Origin: Reticulitermes speratus
Lineage: Eukaryota; Arthropoda; Insecta; Blattodea; Rhinotermitidae
Direction: 5' to 3'
NCBI GenBank assembly: GCA_021186555.1
Contig: JAJKFL010000002.1
Coordinates: 7,515,001 to 7,579,000, forward strand
Length of the DNA stretch: 64,000 nucleotides
The translations under genes were made by a program, and so were the position numbers. The stretch's first letter is position 1, and each line of letters begins with the position of its first letter. The notes under the pieces were generated by a model. It saw only the letters and a program-made list of their open reading frames with translations. It was not told the DNA's origin and did not search any database. This document shows, piece by piece, positions 1 through 38,849 of the stretch.

Positions 1-1403
1 GTCCCAAGCACAGCTTTCACTGAAAGAAGCAACATGTATCTGACTATGGCGAGAATATTCTTTCAGATCAAGAAGCTTCTTAAAGGAAATAAACATGTCT
101 GAAATTTCTGATTTGGTGTATGTTTCAAAACTGTCTATGGCTTCAAAATGATGTATGTGAACCTGGCTACCAGCATTATTACCAGTGCTGTTGTAAAACA
201 AAAAGATAAAGGAAAGAAAGAGGTGACTGAAAGTGAAGAAGAAAATTGTAATTGTGTTTAGTCATTACATGGCAGTAGTGAGTTGATGCTCTGCTGGACT
301 ATGTGAGTCAGTGAGGGTTTCAACATCACAGCCACAAGGAAAACTCAAACTGTCTGAGAAGTCTAAGCAACTCATAAAACAAACCATTATTACAAACTAT
401 TCATCATAATAATAGTCACTTCCATAGACCTACATATATAGCAATGGACTACTTGACCCTGAAGATGGAAACACTATGCTTCTCCAAAACGTTGGTATTT
501 ACCAGCTCACATTGCACAAAATCCCAGACCAGTTCAAATGGCATTAATATCCCACATACATGCTGTGAGAACCTCAAAATTTTGCAAGTAGTTAAGTAAT
601 TTGCAACAGAGTTGCAAGAATACAAGACAAAATAACTTGGATTGCATGTCATTTCAATTATTTGTGAATCTTACCTCCTTCATTAGCCAAGATAATTGGA
701 AGTGCTCCAACATAGCACAGTCAGATGATAAAGCAAAGGTACCATCCATAGTCATTTTTACAAACTAAGCAACACGCCTCAAATAAATGCAGAAATCAAA
801 GAAAGGCCCTCATCAGATGAAGAACAACTTACATTATTATTGTAAATTAACAAGTATATGACATGAATTCAATGTGAAGAACAGATGCAGATGTGATGAA
901 AAATACTGCACTCAGTATACATACCAATAGAGTTATCTGGTACTTACAAACAGACCTGTCCTTGTACCAGATCTTCTTTGAGAGGTTTTTTAGTTCCTTA
1001 CCAGGTTGAAGCTTCAAATCTTCTGGGATATGAAGCCCTGTTAATTGCTAAATAGTCACCATTTTGAAGGAGCTTACAGTCTCCATCTTCAGGATCCAAA
1101 TAGTCCAATCATTATAAACCACAGGACTTGGACCTTCATCACCACCACTGCCAGAACCTCAAATCCCACAAGCAGTACGATTCCTTCGATGGACAATCAA
1201 AACCACTGTAAGGACACTATTGCTAAAAGACTGCAACTAACCCAAATCCTGAATAGAATATGAGTCTGCAAGCCCACTGTTTGAGTGGAGTAAGATGCTG
1301 TGGTCACCTTGTCTAGAATAATCAAGACCACTACATATCGCAACTTAAGACTTAAGAAAGTTTACACCATCCAGTGCAACATGTTTTACAACAATGATCA
1401 TAC
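1..1403. other. Intron or flank of VPS41, no exon recognised
   Basis: I found no further VPS41 exon here. At 459-497 (plus) there is a decayed hammerhead-like motif: CTGAAGA, T, a 3-bp stem II, AAAAC, then GTTGGTA. A second half-motif (minus strand, about 1083-1100) and a terminal motif (cttctgggatat, near 1020) belong to the same foldback family seen at 10549 and 54343. This is probably one broken copy. Confidence 0.4.
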
Positions 1404-1562
1404 TTTCCCATCATCAGAACAGCTGGCAATAAAGTCTCCATTTTGATCAATACTGATCTGATTCACAGCAACAGTATGGGCACGTAGTTCCTTGATGCAT
1501 ACATTGTTTCCCTGATGATCAAGCAAATGGATCATACCCCAGTGACTTCCGACACATACAAA
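1404..1562 (-). CDS. Vps41: VPS41 exon: first WD40-type blades
   Basis: Fifty-three codons in phase 0, with acceptor ttttcag and donor gtatga. It encodes a beta-propeller blade pattern (VGSHWGMIHLLDHQGN, then ISIDQNGDFIASCSDDGK), which matches VPS41 blade 1 to 2. Confidence 0.8.
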
Positions 1563-4500
1563 CTGAAAACAAGATATAATTACTATAAAAAAATTTTATG
1601 TTAATAAAATCATGGCCAAAAAACTCTTTAACACGTGGTTTAACCTCTCGGGTACGTGCATCCTATATGTAGGACGCGTGGGCACTTGAATTTGTGGTCT
1701 CTAGCGCTATCTACGCCATGAAAACATGTAGGGAAAATGCATAGCTCTAATCTCCTCCACATTAGATGAAATTTTTAGTCAGCTTCACACTCCAACCACA
1801 ATCTCCTTCATATTAGATGAAATTTTTGGTCAGCTTCACGCTCTGGCCACTTTACCCCAGGAAAGAACCCAGGTACTATGCATTGAATAGCCTTGATCGA
1901 TCTGGTCTGAAAGTACAAAGAACTTCTTAGGCAACTACGGTCTGCACTGCACTCGTTTGCGAAGCTGTTGACCTTGTAATGACCACAGTTCCGAGGGGAA
2001 AGAGCGGTTCACACAGGAGACTTGGATTTCAGATGCTCCAGCTCAATGTGTACACGTTGTGAATCACTACAATTTTCTACTGTGTAGTAAGCTCCAGCAA
2101 AAAAAAAAAAAACCCAAACAAACAAAAACAAACAAACAGACACACACACACACACACACACACCCACCCACCACCAAACAAACTCAACTGCTCTTTAAAC
2201 CGTCCTGTGTTTATTATTGCAGGCAGTGTTCTATTTCCTTTCGAAAAAAAAATTACATCACCTTTCCTGCCAGAAGATTTTCATGTGCAAAAATGTACTA
2301 AAACTCTACTGTCTTTATTCTAATAAAACATCAAACATGTGAAAAAGGAACCCCGCAACAGAAATGTCTCGAACAGCCCCAAACATGACGACATAAACTC
2401 CAAATACACAAGAATATGGATCTTTATTATGTGTATTTAAGCAGTAAGGACACATGCTGACTTTATAAGGTGCTCTGCTAAAAGCCTGCTTCATTTTCTA
2501 CAAACTGGAAGTAATTCCATCATTTTATCTCTTCCAGATCAAATAATATTAAATTTCTTTGTACCGAATGCGCAAAAACTTAAAGGGCCCACGCATGGAC
2601 CACAGCCCCGCTCAACTCGATTTAAAGGGCAAACCTAAGAAATAAACTCCGTATCCTAAAGGCTAAATAACTGTGCAGCTCAACAGAAAGCAAACACAAA
2701 ATAAATTCATGGTTTACATAATGCAATCTTATTTCCTACTGGGTACTACAATCGCTCTTGCTGGCTACCATGTAACAGCAAGATACTATACCAATAGGAC
2801 AAACCTTTGGATGTACAGCAATGCAACTAGCTGCATCCTTTGTGAGAATGTTCTGCAGATCATTTGTCAGACGCATGTATTTCAGCTTGGGTTCAATTTC
2901 CTCTGATGTTGTACTGTCCTTATCATCGTCCGCATCACTGACACTCTCACCCTCCTATGCAAGAAAATCACCAAACATCATGATAACCACAGCATATAAA
3001 TCACATGCAGAAGTACACAGTTCAAAATCTTGCAGGAACTAACTGTTCTTACTAAGGTTCACTGTGGTATAACATTTCTACTCCTATGGTGTTATGCAGT
3101 GTAGTACTGCTACTACTGACTGGTCCTATTAACAAACAATCAAAACCAATGATGGATGCAACATCATAAACAAAATGGCTGACTCTAATCTGAATATGTA
3201 AAACATGACAATGTCCACACTCATAATGACAAGCAACCAGGAAACAGGACTGCCCTTTCACCACAGCTAAGTTAACAAAGATCACCAGTAAATAAAAATA
3301 TGTGTATGGAGCATACTGGCAGGATACTACTCCATTGTATTAAACACTAGACTTTAGATTCAATGTTTCATACTAGAAAAATTTTGATACACAAGGTCTT
3401 GTGCTTTCTGAACAAGTCTCTGATCTGTGCTATGTCCCTCACCATGGGACCATGGTCAAACATGTTTCGTCTAACAGAGGAAGAAACATCTTGAATGTGC
3501 TATATTTACGAGACATTAACAGAAATAATACACGCCTTGTTCTTTCATCAGTGATTACCTACAACACAAACACCCTCATGCGAGTTCTTCATTGTACTGC
3601 GACGAATGATGTTATTTACGTACAAACATGTTACAAATTTCATGACGTCAATAGCAATTCTTGAAGTTTAAAACTATGGGAACCACAATCACCATACTGA
3701 AGATGTAAAATGATATGAATTTTCTTCCATATAATCCTCTACTCAAGATACAACAAACATGGTGCAACCAAATAGTTTCTGGACTGAATTCATTTCCCAT
3801 AAAAACATCTACCTTCTATTCAATGTTGCCCCTTCCAAGTAGTTTCCTTGAGACTTTATACAGCAAGTCCAGTGATTGCACCACCACTTGAAGCGTTTTG
3901 TAATGTGTATTTTTAAACTTGGCAAGTATCTCTCATGATTTGTTTAAGTCATGGTGATACCATTAAGTCTCCTTCCCTTTAATGACATCTTGAGTTTTGG
4001 GAAAAGAAAGAAGTCACACACACTGCTAAATGCGGTGAGCAGAGAAATTGTTGATCGACAGCCATTTTGCTTTTAGCCAGAAATTTGCACACAGACAAGG
4101 CAGGGGAGGAAACCTGGTGTCCACAGATTGTTCAAAGATCTAGAAGCCACCTCCAAATTCTAGGTGCCAGACAGGTGACATGAAAAAAGTTCCATACTGA
4201 GGACCCACAATTCTGGAGTGACCTGTGAACCTCACTGTTACCTGGCGCCTTCTGTTCAGTGCATGTGAACTAATACACACTATCCACACAAGGACATAAA
4301 TTGTGGTACTTATGTTAAAAACATATGACACCACCATACAAAGTTAGTCATATGAGCGACTAAGTGCCCCAAATTTGTGAACCCCTGGAGCAACCAGTAC
4401 CCCACATTCCAATTTTCAGGTCATCTGCCTTTTAAAATGCTCTGAACTAACCAAAATTACATTCCCAACATGTTATCAACTTCATGGACAGCGACTCTTC

Positions 4501-5227
4501 TGTTTCTGAGGACAAGGTCCTTCGTTCAATGCACACAGTCATCTGTATTGCTCCCTGATGTCCCCAGGGACACAACACCTTCAACACAGGTCACACTGCT
4601 TTTTAACTTGGAAACTGCTCAAAAACTTATGTTCTTCCCATTGCCTGTTGTCCAAAAGCTACCATCAACATTGTGAAAATCTAAATGGCAAAAATTGTAT
4701 GCAGAAGCAGCGTTCTTTCAATTCTGCCATTTTCCTAGGTATACCAAAGTCACAAATGGAAAATAATATGCTTGTATTTAACAACACATTACTCAACAAT
4801 CACGTGCTACAACCTTATTCCAAGCACGAAATTACTCAGCAGACTTTATTCTATATACACACAGTGGTAGTTCACGTTGGCAACAGTGTCATCTCATGGC
4901 TGGCTGGAAAAATATTTTATCGCACCACACACACTCGGTGATATTTTTGACGAAGGTAGATTATTTAACTATTCACAAGAATGTAAACTTTATCACAAAC
5001 AGTGGAGTTTAAATCCCCCATTACTACAGGGCTGGCAACCAAATTTTACCTTGGAGGTAGCAGTATTAATATCGAGAAATGCAATTCTCAGCCAGCTGGA
5101 TTGTGCATGCACTGTTATAGTATAACAAGACACTGCCAGTAAAGGTAAATTACAAAATGTTTTAACCTACAGCAGCACTTGATTGATGACCCTCAGGACC
5201 TCCAACTGGCAGCAACTGTGAGTCCAT
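1404..5227 (-). CDS. Vps41: VPS41-like HOPS subunit, 5' part of gene (partial)
   Basis: Three minus-strand coding exons, of which two are firm: 2805-2954 and 1404-1562; 5171-5227 is a proposed first exon. The joined reading gives an acidic Ser/Asp/Glu-rich stretch, then IEPKLKYMRL and KDAASCIAVHPK, then FVCVGSHWGMIHLLDHQGN and ISIDQNGDFIASCSDDGK. This is the acidic N-terminus followed by the first WD40/beta-propeller blades of VPS41. VPS41 is known as a subunit of the HOPS complex, which tethers late endosomes and autophagosomes to lysosomes. The rest of the propeller, the clathrin-repeat region and the RING end are missing; they should lie to the left of base 1, as I found no later exon in 1-1403. 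Splice sites and phases (0 and 0) agree across the firm exons. Confidence 0.8.
1750..1900 (-). repeat. SINE body fragment with a 51-bp tandem duplication
   Basis: The minus strand of 1801-1895 carries the SINE body signature found elsewhere here (gtacctgggttctttcctgg, ggtaaagtggccag, gtgaagctgacc). The stretch 1750-1800 is repeated almost unchanged at 1801-1851, giving a 51-bp direct duplication. Confidence 0.6.
2101..2164. repeat. Poly(A) and (CA)n low-complexity tract
   Basis: A poly(A) run at 2101-2111, then A/C-rich sequence, then (CA)n at about 2140-2162. The long frame crossing it is a by-product of low complexity. Confidence 0.9.
2805..2954 (-). CDS. Vps41: VPS41 exon: acidic linker and start of propeller
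   Basis: Fifty codons in phase 0 between an acceptor at 2955-2956 and a donor (gtttgt) at 2804. It starts with an acidic run (EGESVSDADDDKDS), then IEPKLKYMRLTNDLQNIL and KDAASCIAVHPK, which match the conserved beginning of VPS41. Confidence 0.8.
3740..4100 (-). pseudogene. Fossil mariner/Tc1-type transposase, C-terminal part
   Basis: Reading the minus strand with frame changes gives FLAKSKMAVDQQFLCSPHLAV, then CDFFLFPKTQDVIKGKE, then FKWWCNHWTCCIKSQGNYLE. This is the order of the last catalytic Asp region and the C-terminal Trp/Cys-rich tail of mariner-like transposases. Several stops and frame changes show that it is dead. It lies in the proposed first VPS41 intron. Confidence 0.6.
5171..5227 (-). 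CDS. Vps41: VPS41 proposed first coding exon
   Basis: An ATG at 5227-5225 opens 19 codons (MDSQLLPVGGPEGHQSSAA) that end in phase 0 at a good donor (gtaggt), as exon 2805-2954 needs. No homology supports the residues, since the VPS41 N-terminus is poorly conserved. The CpG-rich stretch at 6550-7330 lies upstream. This is inference; another start is possible. Confidence 0.4.
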
Positions 5228-5380
5228 GACTTCAAACAGGTAACTATTAAAATAGGAAAATACATGTTAATTACAATCTTAATATTCGACATCCCCATTG
5301 GTATGTACATGCACAGTATATTTCACTCTTGTTCAGTAATTACAGTCACTACCAACATATATATTTTTGACACAATTCAG

Positions 5381-5415
5381 CTACCAGTTTCAGCTCTATA
5401 GAGCCAACATCAGGC
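5381..5415 (-). ncRNA. Hammerhead-like motif, inverted partner
   Basis: Minus-strand copy of the 6424-6465 motif: CTGATGT, then T, stem II GGCTC-TATA-GAGCT, then GAAAC and GGTA. One core position differs (A to T at the end of CTGATGA), so this arm is less likely to be active. Confidence 0.35.
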
Positions 5416-5456
5416 CTATACAATAAAGCAATCCCATTATAGGCCTAGACAGACCC

Positions 5457-5722
5457 TTAAGAGTTCCAGGAGATTGAGGCCCCCAGATTTCTAGACAAAT
5501 CAGCACATGAAGGTGGTAAGGCTGTCAGCCCTACGCACCGGCCGCCTTTACCCCCCAGGAAATATTCCTGGTACTCATTTCTGTTAGAGGCTGAGTCGAC
5601 CCCACGGCCATAGTGCGACTGAAACGATTATGTCGATGAAAAATTCCAATGACACCATCGGGAATCGAACCCGCGACTTTCCGGCTTGTAAGTCAACCAA
5701 CTGCGCCACCGCGTGCCCCCGG
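5457..5722 (-). repeat. tRNA-derived SINE (family with GGTTCGATTCC B box)
   Basis: Read on the minus strand from 5722, the head has an A-box-like TGGCGCAGTTGG and a perfect B box, GGTTCGATTCC, at tRNA spacing. A non-tRNA body follows, with gtaccaggaatatttcctgg, ggtaaaggcggcc and gctgacagcc. The ends do not pair as an acceptor stem, so this is not a functional tRNA gene. The body resembles that of the second SINE family in the window, but the head differs. Confidence 0.8.
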
Positions 5723-6423
5723 CGTATACAATAACTATGAAAATTAAACTCTATACATTTTGTAAAACTAATCCTATAAAATACAAAGACGATATTCACT
5801 AATTACTGACGTAATGAGACTGTGTGTTAAATAGGTAATCAAACGGTTTTTGTAAAAAGGTACTTACAGGAATTTTACGTAAAGCACGAATTCTCACTGG
5901 TCCTTATGCTCCTTTAAGCACATTTCTGTTTCGGTTGAATGTATGCTTCATGCTACGTCTTATGGTCACACCTTATATACTGGTAGTGGCATTAGTCAAA
6001 TGACCTTCTCTTCTAGATATCCACACAAAAAAAACTAGAAATTATACACGCGTGGATACCACACAAAATACCAGGATTACAGGAAAATCTATACAACTAA
6101 CCATCCTGCAGGACCAGTCTATCCGGTTGCACGAAAATCCGTACGTAAAAGTACAGGATTAACACTGGCCTTCTTACATCAGCACTGCATTTACTGTACA
6201 TCCACATCTTACGGTCCGACGCCACTTAACATATATTTTTATGCACTTCTTAGATCAAATTTTTATGGTTATATGTCCTGTATTTTTATATTTTTATTTT
6301 ATGTTTTATATGTACATTGTTAAGACATACTTTTTCTTAGGCAACCTTCCCCCCCCCCTCACCCTTAAAGGTTTTATACATGTAATTGCAAAAAATGTAA
6401 GAGTTCAATTTTCAGTTATTGTA

Positions 6424-6465
6424 TAGGCCTGATGATGGTTCTATACAGCTGAAACCGGTAGCCTA
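6424..6465 (+). ncRNA. Hammerhead-like self-cleaving RNA motif (putative)
   Basis: In order: stem I strand TAGGC (6424-6428), core CTGATGA (6429-6435), an extra T, stem II hairpin (6437-6450), GAAAC (6451-6455), a tiny stem III closing AC with GT, then A at 6460, and the second stem I strand GCCTA (6461-6465). Stem I pairs over 5 bp. The order and core match a type I hammerhead, apart from the extra T before stem II and the very short stem III. Cleavage would fall after A6460. An inverted partner is at 5381-5415. Confidence 0.45.
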
Positions 6466-6549
6466 ATTGTGTCAAAAATATATATGTTCGTTGTGACTGT
6501 AACTATTGAAAAAGAGTGAAATATACTGTACATGTTAAATACACAAATT

Positions 6550-7330
6550 ATACCAAAACATCTACTCTGTTCCAACAACTGTTCCCATAACGCGTTCCAT
6601 CAATTAACGCGCCGTCCATGCTATAAACCATGCATACCTGAGATATTCACTTATTCGCCACAGCACTTCTCTGTGCTTTCACGTGCTAGTTCTTTCACCC
6701 TTACATTCTGAACACAGTTCAGCTACATTTCAAGCTTCCCCCGCGATGTTGATGAAATCTACCCCAGAAGACCGCAGATTTCACAGATCATCTATTTTAG
6801 ATTCTGAACAACTTTCTCCTCCTGGGCAGTATCACGAATGATCTGTGATTACGTATAATTAATGCATTGTGTACGACATTCATACATAAAATATCGAAAG
6901 CACAAATGATCGACTGCGTGAGGTCGAATTCTCACGCAGCGACGTGCCGTGCCGCTTCGTACTGGCACGGATCGCATGTAGTCAACCTAGGGCATGGATC
7001 AGAAATTGTAAGCACAGTCAAATTTAGCGTGAAGTCTTCTGTTATTATCGATTCGAGCGCTCGTAACTTATCCGTGTCGAAGCGTCTATGGTCTTCAACA
7101 CAAGATCTGCGCAATTAACACTTTCAACTGTTGCAATGTAACTGTCTGTCTAATCTTGACAGGCATGTTCACACGTACACGCCATATTCTCGCTTGCGGA
7201 GAGAGGGGAACCAATTGTAATCACGGATGAGTATTGCATCCATGCTGTAACCAATGCTCACTCACGACAGGCAGGCACACCAGACTGCCAACCTCACAAA
7301 AAACAAAAAAGACGTCCACCGCGACCGTGC
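6550..7330 (-). promoter_or_regulatory. CpG-rich stretch, candidate VPS41 promoter
   Basis: CpG pairs are frequent here (for example around 6580-6620 and 6905-7090), unlike the CpG-poor introns. It lies upstream of the proposed VPS41 start on the minus strand. I see no clear TATA or initiator, so placing the promoter here is inference. A fragment of the foldback-element tail (gcgatgttgatga) sits at about 6726-6790. Confidence 0.3.
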
Positions 7331-10300
7331 CGACAAGATTGTTACCTATTACTCCGCACAATCCCTCCGCCATTAACTATTGCCTATACCTCTTGCGTGT
7401 CACTGTCTTTAAACAGAGATATTTGAAAATGTAGTAATGGTTGCAACAGCACACCATACATACAACATACACGTTATGTACATTTCCTGTCCAATGTTCC
7501 ATCACTGAACTGTATTTCTGCACGTTCTCTTCAACTGGCATACTGTACTCGGCCCTTCATACACTTACTTCCTGGGGTCTGTGAGGCGCATATATCTATA
7601 TATATACCTGTGTGTGAACATATCACCCACAAGTTCAGCTGCTTCATGACCAACACTGCCAGAATGTGGAAATAATGCATGTCAGAAGACCATTGCCAGT
7701 TGCAAGGTTTTAGTTCCCATAGGAGTGTTACCAGCGGACATGTAACATCCAAGATGACTTTATAATCATCACCACTGTTGATTGCTGAATACACACTTTC
7801 TGAAATGTTGGCATCCCTTCTGTTTTAATTATCTCAAACTGCACATAAAGTGTTTCTCTACATTTATTCGCAACATGTCCTCCTCCAGTAAACATTCAGC
7901 GAGTTGCATGTGGAAATACACATATGCCCTTGTGAAGTGGTCATTCAAACAATAAAATACAAATGAAAATGTTGGTAATTGACAGGTGTCACACAACCAC
8001 TGGCTTAGTATGTCGTGTTTGGGGTTTTGACTTATTCTCAGTTGGTGGCAACTTTCAGTGAGATGTGGCACTGCACTGTCTGACTAGTTTCAACCTGATA
8101 TTTTGCATTCAATGGGATTCCTGTACTGAAAAAATGCATCCACCATTTGCAGTCCAAATGGCGAATCTCAAACAAGCTGTAGCTGTGCCAAACATACAAT
8201 ATACATTTGATGACAGGATGTGAGGATGTGATGTTCTGCATGGCACTGTCTATACCACACTAGACGGGCCTGAAGGGTTAAAGGGATAAACAAAAAACTT
8301 ACTGAAGTATTCAAATTAAAACAAATTGGACTTAAATGACTAACTGATGCATTACTGCATAGTCAGAATATTAGTGTCTCCAAAGGTACAGATGTTGAAA
8401 GTGAGATAGACAAGCAGGGAGACCATGTGTGGCTTATCTGAAAGGGGTTAACTTGTCACTTTATACAGAATAAAGAACCCCTAAAAATTACAGCACAGTA
8501 GTCATACAAATATGTTGTCAAACTGTCAAATTTAGCACCACATGAAATAGCAAATATGCCTAGGAATTTTATGTGAAATATGCAACCTTGTATAAAAATT
8601 AATGAAAAAAAAAAAAAACCATCAGTGTACAAAACCACCAGATTTCCTGTCATTATTCTACTAAAATTATAAAAGTAGAAATTCCAATGTGTAGGTATAA
8701 AGTACAACATTACTAAATCTGCAACATCCAGATTTACAGGATTCATACATGCTGCTCTGGCACGACAATATAGAGAATGGGTAATCAACTGCCACATGCC
8801 AATTTATTAGTAAGTATCGAAATTAACACTGTATAGTGTGTCAACACAAAATATGCATTCATTAATCCTAGTTCTCAGCCAAGGATGTGAAATAATACTG
8901 GACACCTCACATTACCCTAAAACCATGTGCCACAAATATAATTAAGACATCTATTGTCTGTTATATTTCACACTACTGTACAAACATTATGACTTTTAGC
9001 ATCACACCATTTCTAAAGTAAAGTTTTCTATAAAGTATTTATTACTGCTGACACAACAGATGTAAATCAACAAAATTTAAAAATGTATCTTTCGTACATA
9101 AAATACATGACAATGATAATGATGGTTGTACTAATGCAATAAAATATTTATTTACAATCAATAACTTAACACAATTTGCTCTACATATACAATACAATCG
9201 GTAAAATGAATTCTGTATTCATTACATCTGAAATGTCTGTACATGTACCGCAGACAATTCACAGTACCAGTTACTCACATACATTAAAATTTAGTTTCCC
9301 CATTCAGTTACTGTGTTTCCTGTGTGGGACTTGATTATCTCATATTTCTAACACTGATGCTAAAATTAACCATAGGACTAATACCTCTAAATTACAGTTA
9401 TACTGTAAGTAGCATATTACAGAGTATGCTAACTGCTCTTTGTAACAAAATACAAATTCTATTATTAAAAGGTGAAAGTATAAATCTTACTATGCTGCAG
9501 TTTGGCTTGCTAAAATTTACCATTCTTTAAAAACCATATTCATCACTTTCTAGTGCAGATAATGATTAAAAGAACTGTTCACACCACAGGAAAAGCACAC
9601 ATATGTAACTTTTCTTGTCAATACGAAGAAAACTTAAAAGATTCCTCCAAAGAAAACTCTGTACTCTCAACTGACTTAAATTTCAAAACCAAAGATCTGT
9701 TCTAATGTAAAGTGCAATGCATATTGACAATGGGGAGGAAAAGAGAGAAAGAAAGAGTAAATGCTGGGAAGAGGGCAAGAATGAAATAAAAAAAGAGAAG
9801 AAGAAAAATAACAATTGCCTTAAGTAGTCAAATTAATTATCCTGTAACAAACAGAATGAATTCATATCGTGATTTTGGTGGTGTGTGTGTGTGATATGTG
9901 CACACTCTGGTGGGTGGTTACTAACATTTCAGAATGTAGAATTGTGAAGATGGTGGCAGTATGTTCCTTTGTAATGTTGTTAACCACCTACCAGACCACA
10001 GGGTGTCATGATGCATAAGACAACAAAATGAAACCTCATGCTGTTAAACCCTCAAATTTGAAATGAATCAAACTGATACAACATGAACTCAGGTCAAACA
10101 TAACATTATAACTTACTGTGGAGTAACTTACTACTGGACATATCAAAATATTAATATTCTAAGATTACTACAATTTATCAGCATTCTGTTAGCAATGGTG
10201 GTAACAGCTCTATCATTCTCTTAGCAATTGTGGTAATAGCTCAGATTGCCTGCAGTGAGCTTTGACAAGATCATGGAATGGATAAAAATAATGGAAGCTA

Positions 10301-10539
10301 ACAAACACTTCCAGGTATTGAACATACACGTACATCAAAGTTCTCTGGTAATGAGGCTACATGTCCTTCTCACTGTATATGCATGCACATTTAAGTTTAC
10401 TTAATTAAATGCATAGATTATTCCATCTGATGGACATGAGGAGGATACAGTGTTGGGCTAATCAAATGTTGAAAGCTGTTTCATCATCTAACCACAAATA
10501 TAATAATTATTACTGTAACAATAAACTGCCTTATTTAAA
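7331..10539. other. Intergenic region, no gene recognised
   Basis: AT-rich sequence between VPS41 and P5CDH. The open frames are short, lack splice or homology support and show no domain. The part nearest 11440 may belong to the P5CDH 3' UTR, but I could not place a polyadenylation site. There is a GT microsatellite at about 9878-9892. Confidence 0.4.
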
Positions 10540-10548
10540 TTAGAGACA

Positions 10549-10729
10549 CATATGATGATATCTGCGCTCTTCTGGGATATTATGCGGCGACATGTGGTAA
10601 TTGTTTACCAACGTTTCGGGACGACGTATTGATCCAGAAACGTTGGTCAACAATTACCACATGACGCTGCGTAATATCCCAGAAGAGAGCACATCTCATC
10701 AACATCACAGCGGAAGCCTGAAATCAAGG
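10549..10729 (-). mobile_element. Small foldback element (cttctgggatat family)
   Basis: Inverted arms at about 10563-10619 and 10634-10692 share the order: cttctgggatatta, then gcgg/gcag, then tgtggtaattgtt, then accaacgtttc. A tail of about 37 bp follows the right arm and, read on the minus strand, matches the left tail of the element at 54343. A short direct repeat (ttagagaca) at about 10540-10548 and 10730-10738 looks like a target duplication. The centre is short and lacks the CTGAAGA half of the hammerhead-like motif. Confidence 0.6.
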
Positions 10730-11440
10730 TTAGAGACATGTAATACAGAACACACAAAAATTAACATATGTACAAAATACTGTAATAAAACTGTTACACA
10801 GAAATACTAATTATTGAAAAATTGTGACGATCACATATAGTTACACAAACACATATTGCAAGATGATAATTGCATACTGTAATCAATAAACTGCACCCCT
10901 GGTTGGAAAATGTGACTTTGTTACCAACAGCAGAAAAATGCCAAAATTCACACACCTGTTAAGCAGATCATTACAGCCAGAAATAAAGAACTGCCTGTGA
11001 AAGTAATACTGTAAATGTGCAGCTGTTAGAACAGCAGTTCTGTAATTGGCCACAATATTGCTTTCAGTTATCTCTGACTACCCAACACTGGGTGGGGAAA
11101 AAGAAACAAATCACCCAAAGCTTCTCTTTGGTTCATCACATGTAACTTCAAACACAGAAACTATTAAGTAATTGTATGAAGTCCTTGTATCTTGGAAATT
11201 ATTCCCATTCCTAATAAATATTATGTTTCCTGCCTCATAACAAATAAATGTAACATGGCAAAGAAACAAGTATCTTCATGCAACTCTTAAGAATCCATGT
11301 ACATTATTATCATTATTATTATCATTTTTCATATACCTGCCATATACCAACTTCTTGGCATATGTTGCTGCTATCACAGTACTTCCAGCATCATGCTATT
11401 GGTCAGCTCATGGTCAGGCCGGCTTCCTTTCTTATTTGTA

Positions 11441-38087
<26,647 letters not shown>

Positions 38088-38849
38088 CTTTGATCGAAAA
38101 CAAACACTAAATCGAGATGTTAAAAAAATAACTTGTCATCCACCTTTCCTGCACTCTCAACCGCAAGGATGGCTACCATACATTTCTCACCTCAATGCGC
38201 AAACACCTACTACGCATAAGTGGAGCGGCAGGGAAATTGCAAGAAGGAATGTGTGCAAGCTAACGATTCTGAACAAAGAATTTTAGCTTTTAGCTTTGAA
38301 ATGTACAACTAGGTCAAATGCATGCATCGATCTAGTGAACTGTAGCATTTTAATTACACCCACTTTGCTCTACAGAGTGTGCAGCATAAGCGCTAAACTG
38401 GTCTAGGTCGGCTTTCTTTTACAGGCATGTTTGCAGCGTCATAATTTGAAAAGCCTGAAATCAAGGGAAAAATCCCATATTTGTCTTGCAGCGTTCTGCT
38501 GCCGAATTTAAATAGCCCGTTCTCATATTCAGTTACAGGACTGAAAATGGGGATCGACGTCTTCTACCTACTTCCACGGCTTTATTACAGAAGTCAATGA
38601 CCAGGACATGTACTATATACATGGGGCAATAACTTTAATAATTGTAACCTCTAGCGAAAATTGACTCACTATCCACCGTTCGTTTATACGGTCTATAATA
38701 TGGCAGTTTCAAATCTTCTAGGATACGGTAGTGTGTCCCAGACTTGAATCTTCAACACCACTTTGACAACCGCAAACTTCGCAGTATAATGTGTAACTTA
38801 ACACCAATAACGCAACAACATTTTGTGGTAAATGCCACTAGGAGTTAGG
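38088..38849 (-). promoter_or_regulatory. Candidate P5CDH promoter and 5' UTR region
   Basis: Sequence just upstream of the P5CDH start. CpG content is higher than in the introns, from about 37790 to 38330. No clear core promoter element was seen, so the exact start of transcription is unknown. The part above about 38350 shows nothing specific. Confidence 0.35.

Larger units (their letters stand above)
5276..6528 (-). mobile_element. Foldback element with hammerhead-like arms, SINE nested inside
   Basis: The left arm (about 5311-5430) and right arm (about 6408-6528) are long, nearly perfect inverted copies. Each holds the motif CTGATG-stem II-GAAAC-GGTA in inverted orientation. The left side has an extra stretch of about 35 bp that the right lacks, as in the tails of the other foldback elements. 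A possible 10-bp target duplication (tacatgttaa) sits at 5266-5275 and 6529-6538. A tRNA-derived SINE at 5457-5722 lies inside. No coding sequence was recognised in the rest. Confidence 0.55.

Noticed and set aside
663..760. Minus-strand stretch ending in a good donor (gtaaga), with an ATG.
   Set aside because: The residues match no VPS41 segment, and the acceptor is doubtful.
3401..3664. An 87-codon open frame.
   Set aside because: No homology, no splice support, and composition like the surrounding intron.
5640..5722. Possible tRNA gene on the minus strand.
   Set aside because: A and B boxes are present, but the ends do not pair as an acceptor stem and a SINE body follows.
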